Origin: Anaerolineae bacterium
Lineage (GTDB): Bacteria; Chloroflexota; Anaerolineae; SpSt-600
DNA: 12,498 nt
Direction: 5' to 3'
Assembly: GCA_028275425.1 (NCBI GenBank)
Contig: JAPWUT010000027.1
Span: forward strand, 1-12,498
Of this stretch, positions 4,876-12,497 are shown in pieces. Under the pieces are notes generated by a model. That model did no database searches. It had not been told where the DNA came from and saw nothing but the letters and a program-made list of their open reading frames with translations. Both the position numbers and the translations under genes were made by a program. Each line of letters opens with the position of its first letter. Within the stretch, counting starts at the first letter, position 1.

Positions 4876-4897
4876 CCAGGGGGCTTGCGCCCCCTGG
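4876..4897. repeat. GC-rich palindrome (9-bp stem, TTGC loop)
   Basis: CCAGGGGGC and GCCCCCTGG pair perfectly around TTGC. It is a member of the G5C hairpin family of the repeat block. Confidence 0.85.
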
Positions 4898-5022
4898 ACC
4901 CCCTTTGCCCACGCTCGTAGGCTCAGGATTCGCCGGCGTTTTGGGTCCCACTCGTGGCGGGGCTGCAGGGGTGGCTGCTCGCTCCTTCTTTATTTTGGGG
5001 GCACATCCCCCATACCCCTTGG

Positions 5023-5041
5023 GAGGGGGCGTAGCCCCCTC
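5023..5041. repeat. GC-rich palindrome (8-bp stem, GTA loop)
   Basis: GAGGGGGC and GCCCCCTC pair perfectly around GTA; it belongs to the same family as the palindromes at 102-124 and 251-271. Confidence 0.85.
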
Positions 5042-5167
5042 TACCCCCATTTCCCACCCCCGTGGGCTTAGGGTTCGCCAGCGTCTTGGGCCCCACTCGT
5101 GGCGTGGTTGCTAATGTGGCAACTCGCCCCCTCTTTTGAATTTGTGGGGGGACCCCCACGGCCCCCG

Positions 5168-5190
5168 CCATGGGGGCTTCGCCCCCTTGG
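5168..5190. repeat. GC-rich palindrome (one mismatch, TTC loop)
   Basis: CCATGGGGGC and GCCCCCTTGG pair around TTC, with a single T-T mismatch inside a 10-bp stem. The core is the same as at 102-124 in reverse complement. Confidence 0.8.
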
Positions 5191-5390
5191 ACCCCCCGTT
5201 TTCTCACCCCCGTGGGCTGAGGGTTCGCCAGCGTTTTGGGGGCCAGGGGGTTAGGTCGGAAAGGCACATCCCCCACCCCCTGGGAGGGGGTGCGGCCCCC
5301 GGTTTAAGGCGCAGGCCGACCTTTTTAAAGGGGGCTGTTTTCAGGTGGCTTAGAAGGGAGGGGAAATGCCCGGCGAATTCTACCCAGCGT

Positions 5391-5419
5391 TTGACATTAA
5401 TCCTACCAAGTTGTAAAAT
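5391..5419 (+). promoter_or_regulatory. Strong sigma70-type promoter for the S41/smpB cluster
   Basis: A perfect TTGACA (5391-5396), a 17-nt spacer and TAAAAT (5414-5419). Transcription would start near 5426, giving a leader of only about 13 nt that still holds the GGAGAGGG ribosome binding site of the first S41 gene. Confidence 0.88.
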
Positions 5420-5438
5420 CCCCCGTGGAGAGGGAAAG

Positions 5439-6575
5439 ATGCGGAAATTTTTCCTTTCGGTTTTGCTTATACTTTTGCTGGCTGCCTCTTACGGGGCCGG
5501 CTTCGGCACCCATTGGCTTATCTCCAAAAAATCCTCACCACAATTCGGCCTCTTCTGGGAAGCCCTGGAAATCCTCAAAAGGGATTTCTACAAACCGCTG
5601 CCCGACGACCGCCAGATAACTTACGCCGCTATAAGAGGGGTTGTAAGCCAGCTGGGCGACCCTTACACCGTATTCCTGGAACCTCAGGCCAGGAGCTTGG
5701 AGAAAGAGACGCTAAAGGGGGAATTCGGAGGGATAGGCGCTTGGGTGCGCAAGACCGAAGATGGCCGGTTTATACTTACCCCTATGGATGGATACCCCGC
5801 TCAGAAGGCAGGGGTTAAAGACGGGGATGAGCTTATCAGAGTGGACGAAACGAACATAACCCCCGAAATGCCCATTGAACAGGTCCTCACCCTTGTGCGA
5901 GGCCCTGTCGGGACCTACGTGAATATTGTGGTGCGGAGGGAGGGGGAGGAGATTTCTTTCAGGATAAAGAGGGAGAGGATAGAAACGCCATCAGTTGAGT
6001 GGAAACTCCTGAAGCCTGAGGTAGCATACATCAAAATTGCCAATTTTACCGAAAGGACCCCCAAAGAGCTGGAGCAGGCCCTCAGAAACCTCCAGAGCCA
6101 AGGGGCTTCAAAGCTTGTCCTGGACCTCAGGGGAAATCCTGGCGGGCTTATTGATTCGGCTTTGAAGGTGGGAGGCTACTTCCTCAAAAGCGGCGTTATG
6201 CTTCACGAGCGCTACAAGGATTCCCTCAAGTCCTACGAGGTAGCAAAAGCACCTATGGTGGTGGACTGGCCCATGGCCGTTTTGGTGGATTCAGGCACGG
6301 CCAGTGCTGCCGAGATAGTAGCAGGGGCACTTCAGGAAAGCGGAAGGGCTAAGCTCATCGGAGAAAGGACCTACGGCAAAGGCTCGGTCCAGTGGGTATA
6401 CGATTTGAGCGATGGCTCTTCCCTTCATGTGACCGTCGCCCAATGGTTTACCCCAAATTACCGCAAGGTAGAAGGGAACGGCCTTGAGCCCGATATTAAG
6501 GTGGAGCCAAAAGAAGAAGTTGATGCGTGGATAGAAGAGGCACTCTCATTTTTGGGGAAAGGGGGTAATCAATGA
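5439..6575 (+). CDS. S41-family C-terminal processing peptidase (CtpA-like), copy 1
   Basis: 378 residues from the ATG at 5439. Residues 1-30 are an uncleaved or cleaved signal anchor (MRKFFLSVLLILLLAASYGAG), so the enzyme acts outside the cytoplasmic membrane. A helical N-terminal region (FWEALEILKRDFYK, GVVSQLGDPYTVFLEP) is followed by a PDZ domain (about 105-185: GGIGAWV, AQKAGVKDGDELIRV) that selects substrate C-termini. The S41 core follows, with LVLDLRGNPGG, S289 in GTASAAEIVAGAL and K314 in TYGKGSVQ. The Ser-Lys spacing of 25 equals that of E. coli Prc. These proteases trim or degrade exported proteins at their C-termini. A longer reading frame reaches 5136, but its first 101 codons are intergenic repeat; promoter and ribosome binding site fix the start at 5439. 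Stop and next start overlap (ATGA). Confidence 0.92.
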   Translation: MRKFFLSVLLILLLAASYGAGFGTHWLISKKSSPQFGLFWEALEILKRDFYKPLPDDRQITYAAIRGVVSQLGDPYTVFLEPQARSLEKETLKGEFGGIGAWVRKTEDGRFILTPMDGYPAQKAGVKDGDELIRVDETNITPEMPIEQVLTLVRGPVGTYVNIVVRREGEEISFRIKRERIETPSVEWKLLKPEVAYIKIANFTERTPKELEQALRNLQSQGASKLVLDLRGNPGGLIDSALKVGGYFLKSGVMLHERYKDSLKSYEVAKAPMVVDWPMAVLVDSGTASAAEIVAGALQESGRAKLIGERTYGKGSVQWVYDLSDGSSLHVTVAQWFTPNYRKVEGNGLEPDIKVEPKEEVDAWIEEALSFLGKGGNQ

Positions 6576-7819
6576 AAGCTCTGCGGATTTCAGCCATGGC
6601 TCTATTGGGAGCTCTGCTTGCCTTGGCCTCATTCTTCGTCGGGATGGGCGTTGGGGTACGGCAAGTTCCCGTCCCTAAAGCTATTCCCGCAGCTACACCG
6701 ACTCCTGTCCCAACCCCGGAAACCGGAGTGGATTTTTCCGTATTCTGGGAGGCTTGGGGCATCCTTGAGCGGGAATTCTACGGAGAAATCCCCCCGGCCG
6801 AGGAGAGGATGTATTCGGCCATAAGAGGTGTGATTTCTTCCCTGGGCGACCCCTACACCTCGTTCCTTGACCCGAAGCAGGCTTCCGTGGCTCGGCAGGA
6901 TATAACCGGAAGCTTTGAAGGTATAGGGGCTATAGTGGATATGAAGGAAGGGAAGCTGGTCATTGTGGAAGTGATAGAGGGACAGCCTGCGGAGAAAGCC
7001 GGGCTCAAGAGCGGGGACATAATCCTTAAGGTGGACGATAAGCCCATTGAGAACATGACTCTGTTGGAAGCAGTCCTCCTCATCCGTGGCCCCAAGGGCA
7101 CCCCAGTTAAGCTTACGGTCTATCGGGAGGGGCTTGAGGAGCCGTTTGAGGTAACCATAATCCGCCAGCGGATTGAAATCCCCACCCTTTCCTACAAGAT
7201 GTTGGACGGTAAAATTGCTTACATAAAGCTAAGGGAGTTCAATGAGATTGCCTCTGAAAAGCTCAAGGAAGCCCTCAGAGAAATCATCCCGCAAAAGCCG
7301 GTTGGGATAATCTTAGACCTCAGGGGCAACCCTGGTGGATTGCTCTCGGTAGCTGTAGAAGTGGCAAGCCAATTTGTGGATAAAAGCCCAATCCTGATTG
7401 AGAGGACTAAGAGCGGACAGGAGAAACTATTCAAAGCTGTGCCCGGAGGCTTAGCTACCGATCCCTCAATACCTTTGGTTGTCCTTGTCAACGGGGCCAG
7501 TGCCAGTGCTTCCGAGATTGTGGCTGGAGCGATAAGGGACCACGGAAGGGGAATACTCCTGGGGGAGAAAACCTTTGGGAAGGGCTCGGTCCAGCAGCCA
7601 TTCACCCTCAAAGATGGGTCCGAGCTGCGCGTTACCACAGCCCGTTGGTTCACCCCTTCTGGCACAGCTATACATGGTAAGGGGCTAACTCCGGATATTG
7701 AGGTCAAAGCTGGCGAAGGGGAAAAAGACGTTCAGCTGGAAAAGGCGGTGGAGTACATACTTGGGCTAAGAAGGGAAAGGAAAAGCGATGTCTGTGAAGA
7801 TTGTGGCAAGCAACCCTAA
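6572..7819 (+). CDS. S41-family C-terminal processing peptidase (CtpA-like), copy 2
   Basis: 415 residues, a tandem paralogue of the preceding gene. An N-terminal membrane segment (about 7-27) is followed by a Pro/Thr linker (AIPAATPTPVPTP) that probably spans the cell wall. The helical domain FWEAWGILEREFYGE and the PDZ domain (GIGAIVD, AEKAGLKSGDIILKV) precede the catalytic core, with ILDLRGNPGG, S312 in SASASEIVAGA and K337 in TFGKGSVQ, again 25 apart. The extreme C-terminus (RERKSDVCEDCGKQP) carries a CxxC not seen in copy 1; this part overlaps smpB by 32 nt, so its sequence is partly constrained by smpB. The two copies are diverged in sequence, suggesting old duplication and different substrates. 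Cotranscription with copy 1 is implied by the 4-nt overlap. Confidence 0.92.
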   Translation: MKALRISAMALLGALLALASFFVGMGVGVRQVPVPKAIPAATPTPVPTPETGVDFSVFWEAWGILEREFYGEIPPAEERMYSAIRGVISSLGDPYTSFLDPKQASVARQDITGSFEGIGAIVDMKEGKLVIVEVIEGQPAEKAGLKSGDIILKVDDKPIENMTLLEAVLLIRGPKGTPVKLTVYREGLEEPFEVTIIRQRIEIPTLSYKMLDGKIAYIKLREFNEIASEKLKEALREIIPQKPVGIILDLRGNPGGLLSVAVEVASQFVDKSPILIERTKSGQEKLFKAVPGGLATDPSIPLVVLVNGASASASEIVAGAIRDHGRGILLGEKTFGKGSVQQPFTLKDGSELRVTTARWFTPSGTAIHGKGLTPDIEVKAGEGEKDVQLEKAVEYILGLRRERKSDVCEDCGKQP

Positions 7820-8243
7820 GGCCTTCCACGATTACTTCATTGAAGACCGATACGAGGCTGGGATTGTGCTCACGGGCTCAGAGATAAAATCGGTGAGGGA
7901 AGGGCGGGTTAACCTGAGGGATAGCTTTGTGTTGATAAAGGATGGGGAAGCGTGGCTTATGAATGCCCACATTGCTCCTTACAAGCAAGCCGGCCGCGAA
8001 AACCACGACCCCCGTCGCCCTCGCAAGCTGCTCCTACACCGTTACCAGATAAACCGTCTCATGGGGAGGGTTCAAGAGAAAGGCTACACCATAGTCCCTC
8101 TCCAGATGTACATCAAGGGCCGGTGGGCCAAAGTAGAGATAGCCCTTGCCCGCGGTAAGAAGCTCTACGACAAGCGCCGGGCCATAGCCGAGAGGGAGGC
8201 CGAAAGGAGAATCCGCCGGGCCTTGAGGGGGCTTGAGGAATAG
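7788..8243 (+). CDS. smpB: SsrA-binding protein SmpB
   Basis: 151 residues, the normal length. SmpB binds the tRNA-like domain of tmRNA and delivers it to ribosomes stalled on broken mRNAs. Family motifs are continuous: ASNPKAFHDYFIEDRYEAGI, VLTGSEIKSVREGRVNLRDS, HIAPYKQ, NHDPRRPRKLLLH, GYTIVPLQMYIKGRWAKVE and ALARGKKLYDKR, followed by the basic helical tail (AEREAERRIRRALR) that occupies the empty mRNA channel. The start ATG at 7788 lies within the end of the S41 gene, with GGAAAGGAAAAG upstream, so translation is probably coupled. A link between tmRNA tagging (C-terminal tags) and tail-specific proteases is functionally suggestive, but the proteases here are exported. No ssrA gene is visible in the window. 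Confidence 0.97.
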   Translation: MSVKIVASNPKAFHDYFIEDRYEAGIVLTGSEIKSVREGRVNLRDSFVLIKDGEAWLMNAHIAPYKQAGRENHDPRRPRKLLLHRYQINRLMGRVQEKGYTIVPLQMYIKGRWAKVEIALARGKKLYDKRRAIAEREAERRIRRALRGLEE

Positions 8244-8293
8244 GCCTTCCTTAAAATCGCACTGCCCTCGCCGGCCAAGAAATTGCCGATAAA

Positions 8294-8325
8294 TTGTAGC
8301 TTTAACCTAAAAAGGGCCTACAAAT
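8294..8325. other. Weak imperfect hairpin in the smpB-dnaE gap
   Basis: TTGTAG (8294-8299) can pair with CTACAA (about 8318-8323), extended inward by CTTT/AAAG with a bulge. No U-tract follows. It is the only structure seen in this 145-bp gap apart from the dnaE promoter; a terminator role is uncertain. Confidence 0.2.
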
Positions 8326-8360
8326 AGTACGCCTTGCCTCTGCTGCTCTGCAGGTTAGCC

Positions 8361-8388
8361 TTGCGTTGCTCCTCCCAGGGGATATAAT
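8361..8388 (+). promoter_or_regulatory. Probable dnaE promoter
   Basis: A perfect TATAAT (8383-8388) is preceded by TTGCGT (8361-8366) at 16 nt. Transcription starting about 7 nt downstream would begin at the GGAGGAGG ribosome binding site (8391-8399), giving a nearly minimal leader of about 12 nt. Confidence 0.6.
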
Positions 8389-8406
8389 TTGGGAGGAGGA
8401 TGGAAG

Positions 8407-11400
8407 ATGTCCTTCGTGCATTTGCATGTCCACAGCGAATACTCCCTACTGGATGGTCTTCCCCACATAGACGAATTGCTGGAAGCGGCCCTTAGGATGG
8501 GCATGCCGGCCCTGGCCATTACTGACCACGGGGTTATGTATGGGGCTGTGGAATTCTACCTCAAGGCCAGGGAAAAGGGGGTAAAGCCCATAATAGGGTG
8601 CGAGGTTTACATTGCCCCAAGGAGGATGCAGGATAAAGACCCGAAATTGGATAAGAGCCAGTATCACCTCGTCCTTTTGGCCATGAACAAAACCGGCTAT
8701 CAGAACCTCATCAAGATAACCACCGCCGCGCAGTTGGAAGGCTTTTACTACAAACCCAGGATTGACAAGGAGTTCCTGGCTGCCCATTCCGATGGGCTCA
8801 TTGCCCTTACAGCCTGCGGCTCTGGCGAGATACCACGGTTGATTTTAGAAGGCAAACTGGAGGAAGCTTACCGAGTTGCTGGCTGGTTCAAGGAAGTATT
8901 TGGCCCCGAAAGGTTCTTCTTGGAACTACAGGACCACGAGCCCCCGGAGCTTAAGGCCATAAACCGTGAGCTATTGGTAATGAGCAAAAAGCTTGGCCTG
9001 CCCCTTGTTGCTACCAACGATGTCCATTACATAAACCCTGAGGATGCCCCTTACCAGGACATCCTCCTGTGCCTGCAGACAGGCTCAATCATAACTGACC
9101 CCAATCGGATGAGGATGGATGGCCTAACATACTACATGCGCTCGCCAGAGGAGATGGCCTCGCTTTTCAGTGATGTGCCCGAAGCCATCAATAACACCCT
9201 CTTAATAGCTGAGATGTGCGAGCTGGACCTTGGGGAAAAGCGCTTCCACATCCCGGATTTCCCCGTGCCCGAGGGCTTCACAACCGATTCCTACCTTGAG
9301 GCTTTGGCCTGGGAAGGCCTGAAGAAGCGCTACAAAACCATAACCCCGGAGATTGAAGCTCGCTTCCGTCATGAGCTTGAGGTGATAAAAAGTTTAGGCT
9401 TCTCGGGGTATTTCCTCATCGTGCAGGACATAGTGCGCTACGCCAAGGAAAGGGGCATCCTGGTGGGGCCGGGGCGCGGCTCGGCGGCTGCAAGCATAAT
9501 CTCCTATGCCTTAGGGATAACGGAGCTTGACCCCTTACGCTATGACCTCATCTTTGAACGCTTCCTCAACCCCGGCCGAGTAACCATGCCCGACATTGAC
9601 ATAGACTTCCAGGATGACCGTCGGGATGAAGTCATAGAATACGTTGTGCGGAAGTATGGCCAGGATAGGGTTGCCCAGATAATAACTTTTGGGACAATGG
9701 GTGCTAAGGCAGCCATAAGGGATGTGGGGCGAGCCTTAGACATGCCTCCTGGGGAAGTGGACATGGTGGCCAAGCTCGTCCCCCCAGGGGCTAAGGTCAC
9801 CATAGATTATGCTTTAGAAGCCTCCCCGAAGCTCAGGCGCCTTTACGAAGAGAGCGATTACATCCGGAAACTGATAGACACCGCCCGTCGCCTTGAAGGT
9901 GTAGCAAGGCATGCCTCAACCCATGCGGCGGGCGTCGTAGTAGCCGATGCCCCTCTAACCACTTATGTCCCGTTGCACCGTCCAACCCGCGGCGAAGAGG
10001 GGAACGGCGTTGTCACCCAGTACCCAATGGAAATCTTGGAAGAACTTGGCCTTCTGAAAATTGACCTATTGGGCCTTTCCACCCTCACCCTAATCAAGAA
10101 AACCCTTGATTTCATCCGGGAAAGGCACGGCATAGAGCTTAGGCCTCAGGACATCCCCTTAGATGACCCCAAGATATACCAGCTTCTTTCCTCAGGAGAA
10201 GTGACCGGGGTGTTCCAGGTAGAATCGGCCGGGATGAGGAAAGCCTTGATGAAACTTCAGCCTTCTACGATTGAGGACGTGATAGCTCTCCTGGCCCTTT
10301 ACCGTCCCGGCCCGATGCATTACATTGACCTATACGTTGACCGCAAGTATGGCCGGAAGCCGGTGGAGTATAGGCATCCGCTTCTTGAGCCCATCCTCAA
10401 GGAAACTTACGGAATAATCATCTATCAGGAGCAGATAATCCGCATTGCCATGGATTTAGCGGGTTACTCTGCCTCCGAAGCTGACCTCATGCGCCGGGCT
10501 GTCGGGAAAAAGAAGGAGGAAGAGCTCAGGGCCCACAGGAATCGCTTTGTGGAAGGAGCAATCCAAAGGGGGGTCCCACCTGAAGTTGCTCATGAAATCT
10601 TCAACGATATTGAGTTCTTCGCCGATTACGGTTTCAACAAAGCTCACAGTGCCGCTTATGCCGTTCTAACTTGCCAGACCGCTTACCTCAAGGCCCATTA
10701 CCCTCTGGAGTTTATGGCCGCCTTGCTGACGATAGAACGCCACAACACCGATAAGCTCCCAATCCTTTTAACCGAATGCCGGCGCATGGGCATAGAGGTC
10801 TTGCCGCCGGACATAAATCGTTCTTCCACCGGCTTTACCATAGAGGGGAATGGCATTCGTTTTGGGCTTGAGGGCGTGAAGAATGTGGGAGCGGCTTCGG
10901 TGGAAGCAATATTAAGGGCGAGGGAGAAGGGTGGGCCATTCAAGAGCATTGAGGATTTCTGCTTCCGGGTAGATTTAAGGGAAGTGGGGAAGAGGGCGTT
11001 GGAATCGCTCATAAAGGTAGGGGCTTTTGACTCTTTCGGTGAGAGAGCTTCCCTCTTGGCGGCGCTGGATAAGATGATGGCCATAAGCGCTGAGGCTCAC
11101 AAGGCTCGGGGTTTGGGCCAGTTAGCCCTTTCCCTCCCCATTTCCATCAAACTGCCGAGAGCTAAGCCGGCCTCGCTCAAGGAAATCCTGCAGTGGGAGA
11201 AAGAACTGGTAGGGGCCTACATCTCGGAACACCCTGTTTCTCGCATCCTCCCCCTCATCTCCAACTCCATAACTCATTACCTCGGCGAGATAAACGAAGA
11301 GCTGGACGGGCAAAAGGTTTCGGTCTTAGGCCTTGTGACATCGGTGAGGGAAGTGGTTTCATCCACAGGTAAGCCCATGGCTTTTGCCCAGATTGAGGAC

Positions 11401-11838
11401 GTCCAAAGCAGTATGGAAGTGGTGATAAGGCCGCAAATCTGGGAGAAGAGCGCCCAGCTTTGGGAGGAGGGCCGAATCCTCCTGGTCAAGGGGAAGGTAG
11501 AGGTAAGGGATGGCAAGCCATCTCTGGTCTGTGAATCAGCCCAGAACCACGTGACTATAGCCAAGCCTGTGGAAACACCGAAGCATCTTTACATAACCAT
11601 AAAACGCACCGGTGACCTTGAGGGTGATTCCAAGCTCTTGGAGGAGGTTTACCATATCCTCACCCGTTACCGGGGGAAGGACAAGTTCACCATTTATCTG
11701 GAATCGGAAAGCCAAAGTGTAGTTTTGGAGTTCCCCGAGGCTTGGACGAATTATTGCCCGGAGCTGGAGGAAGAGCTTCTCAACCTCCTTGGTCCGGGAG
11801 CATTAACGGTGCAAACCCATGCTCACAGGGAAAGTTGA
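8407..11838 (+). CDS. dnaE: DNA polymerase III subunit alpha
   Basis: 1143 residues, close to the usual 1160 or so of DnaE1. An N-terminal PHP domain (about 1-280) begins FVHLHVHSEYSLLDGL and includes ALAITDHG, GCEVYIAP and ATNDVHYI. The C-family polymerase core has VGPGRGSAAASIISYALG, the catalytic aspartates D396 and D398 in MPDIDIDF, and D553 in LKIDLLGLSTL. The fingers include YRPGPM and the IIIYQEQI motif, and FNKAHSAAYAVL marks the core's end. A helix-hairpin-helix region (GVKNVGAASVEAI), a candidate beta-clamp motif QLALSL (905-910) and an OB domain (VSVLGLVTSVREVV) follow. This is the replicative polymerase. PHP metal-ligand histidines lost in E. coli are present here. The start at 8407 has GGAGGAGG 7 nt upstream; the ATG at 8400 is out of frame. 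The gene ends 9 nt before the DUF4126 gene. Confidence 0.97.
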   Translation: MSFVHLHVHSEYSLLDGLPHIDELLEAALRMGMPALAITDHGVMYGAVEFYLKAREKGVKPIIGCEVYIAPRRMQDKDPKLDKSQYHLVLLAMNKTGYQNLIKITTAAQLEGFYYKPRIDKEFLAAHSDGLIALTACGSGEIPRLILEGKLEEAYRVAGWFKEVFGPERFFLELQDHEPPELKAINRELLVMSKKLGLPLVATNDVHYINPEDAPYQDILLCLQTGSIITDPNRMRMDGLTYYMRSPEEMASLFSDVPEAINNTLLIAEMCELDLGEKRFHIPDFPVPEGFTTDSYLEALAWEGLKKRYKTITPEIEARFRHELEVIKSLGFSGYFLIVQDIVRYAKERGILVGPGRGSAAASIISYALGITELDPLRYDLIFERFLNPGRVTMPDIDIDFQDDRRDEVIEYVVRKYGQDRVAQIITFGTMGAKAAIRDVGRALDMPPGEVDMVAKLVPPGAKVTIDYALEASPKLRRLYEESDYIRKLIDTARRLEGVARHASTHAAGVVVADAPLTTYVPLHRPTRGEEGNGVVTQYPMEILEELGLLKIDLLGLSTLTLIKKTLDFIRERHGIELRPQDIPLDDPKIYQLLSSGEVTGVFQVESAGMRKALMKLQPSTIEDVIALLALYRPGPMHYIDLYVDRKYGRKPVEYRHPLLEPILKETYGIIIYQEQIIRIAMDLAGYSASEADLMRRAVGKKKEEELRAHRNRFVEGAIQRGVPPEVAHEIFNDIEFFADYGFNKAHSAAYAVLTCQTAYLKAHYPLEFMAALLTIERHNTDKLPILLTECRRMGIEVLPPDINRSSTGFTIEGNGIRFGLEGVKNVGAASVEAILRAREKGGPFKSIEDFCFRVDLREVGKRALESLIKVGAFDSFGERASLLAALDKMMAISAEAHKARGLGQLALSLPISIKLPRAKPASLKEILQWEKELVGAYISEHPVSRILPLISNSITHYLGEINEELDGQKVSVLGLVTSVREVVSSTGKPMAFAQIEDVQSSMEVVIRPQIWEKSAQLWEEGRILLVKGKVEVRDGKPSLVCESAQNHVTIAKPVETPKHLYITIKRTGDLEGDSKLLEEVYHILTRYRGKDKFTIYLESESQSVVLEFPEAWTNYCPELEEELLNLLGPGALTVQTHAHRES

Positions 11839-11847
11839 GGGAGGGAG

Positions 11848-12414
11848 ATGGCGGAGATTTTTCTGAACCTTGCGACGGCTTTTGGCTTATCGGCTTCGGC
11901 AGGGCTTAACGCTTACATCCCTTTGCTCGTTATCGCTCTGGTTGACCGCCTAACCGATGGGTTGATTGACCTTCAGGGGTCTTGGGTTTGGCTCAGCAAC
12001 TGGTGGGTCATAGGCGTTTTAGCTTTCTTATTGCTGGTAGAAATTTTAGCCGACAAAATCCCTGCCGTAGACACCATAAACGACGTCATCCAGACGGTAG
12101 TTCGTCCGGCGGCCGGAGCTATACTCTTCGCTGCCACCACGCGGGCGATTCAACTTCATCCCGTCATTGCTGCGATATGCGGGGTGATAATAGCGGGGGG
12201 AGTTCACGCCGTTAAGGCCACCGGGCGCCCGGCCATAACTGCCACAACCGCAGGGGTTGCCAATCCCGTAATCAGCGTGATGGAAGACGTCACTTCAACC
12301 ATAGTCTCCGTCATTTCCGTTGTGGCTCCCTATCTTATTCTTGGCCTCTTTATCTTCCTGGCTTCCATTTTGGCCTTGGTGATGCTTCGTAGGAAGCGCC
12401 GCCGTAGCCTTTGA
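11848..12414 (+). CDS. DUF4126-family membrane protein
   Basis: 188 residues that I assign to the DUF4126 family of uncharacterised bacterial membrane proteins. Recognisable features are the start AFGLSASAGLNAYIPLLVI, ADKIPAVDTINDVIQTVVRP in the middle, and GVHAVKATGRPAITATTAG with NPVISVMED near the C-terminal third. About four hydrophobic segments are seen (roughly 8-31, 48-66, 84-118 and 150-178), ending in a basic RRKRRR tail likely to be cytoplasmic. The fixed Pro, Asp and Gly residues in loops suggest a transporter- or channel-like fold, but no function is established. It starts 9 nt after dnaE with GGGAGGGAG as ribosome binding site, so the two are cotranscribed. No functional link with replication is apparent. 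Confidence 0.85.
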   Translation: MAEIFLNLATAFGLSASAGLNAYIPLLVIALVDRLTDGLIDLQGSWVWLSNWWVIGVLAFLLLVEILADKIPAVDTINDVIQTVVRPAAGAILFAATTRAIQLHPVIAAICGVIIAGGVHAVKATGRPAITATTAGVANPVISVMEDVTSTIVSVISVVAPYLILGLFIFLASILALVMLRRKRRRSL

Positions 12415-12426
12415 TTTCCGGCCTAA

Positions 12427-12458
12427 CCCCTTAGCCCCATTTCCTGCAAGGTAAGGGG
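12427..12458 (+). terminator. Inverted repeat after the DUF4126 gene
   Basis: CCCCTTA (12427-12433) and TAAGGGG (12452-12458) are perfect 7-bp arms around an 18-nt loop, 12 nt after the stop. It is followed by GAAAATTTGG, not by a U-tract, so it is a weak terminator candidate or a 3'-end stabilising hairpin. Confidence 0.35.
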
Positions 12459-12480
12459 GAAAATTTGGCAGGTTTCTTCC

Positions 12481-12497
12481 CTCCCCGCCTCGGGGAG
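12481..12497 (+). terminator. GC-rich hairpin at the window's right edge, likely terminator
   Basis: CTCCCC (12481-12486) and GGGGAG (12492-12497) pair around GCCTC. The window ends one base later, so the U-tract that would confirm an intrinsic terminator for the dnaE operon cannot be seen. Confidence 0.45.

Larger units (their letters stand above)
4853..5310 (-). repeat. GC-rich intergenic repeat block, downstream copies
   Basis: About 460 bp without a credible gene, built of four degenerate units. Each opens with a conserved box beginning CAC/GCC-x-CGTGGGCT and continuing with GGGTTCGCCAGCGTTTTGGG; box starts are at 4853 (short), 4910, 5055 and 5205. Each box is followed by a spacer and a GGGGGC-loop-GCCCCC hairpin (4876-4897, 5023-5041, 5168-5190, 5286-5300). 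Unit lengths are irregular (about 57, 145 and 150 bp). The strand is given as minus because the copy at 191-240 matches in reverse complement. Open frames here on both strands give repeated Pro/Gly/Arg-rich peptides and are artefacts of composition. Confidence 0.85.

Noticed and set aside
4424..5276. Long open frames on both strands across the FTR 3' end and the repeat block
   Set aside because: They are shadows of the FTR gene extended by stop-poor G/C repeat; the peptides are repeated Pro/Gly/Arg strings.
4853..5310. CRISPR array
   Set aside because: The units are degenerate, spacing is irregular (about 57-150 bp), the spacers are themselves repeats, and no cas genes are present.
5136..5438. 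A 101-residue N-terminal extension of the first S41 protease
   Set aside because: The extension is repeat sequence and promoter. The consensus promoter (5391-5419), ribosome binding site and signal anchor all place the start at 5439.
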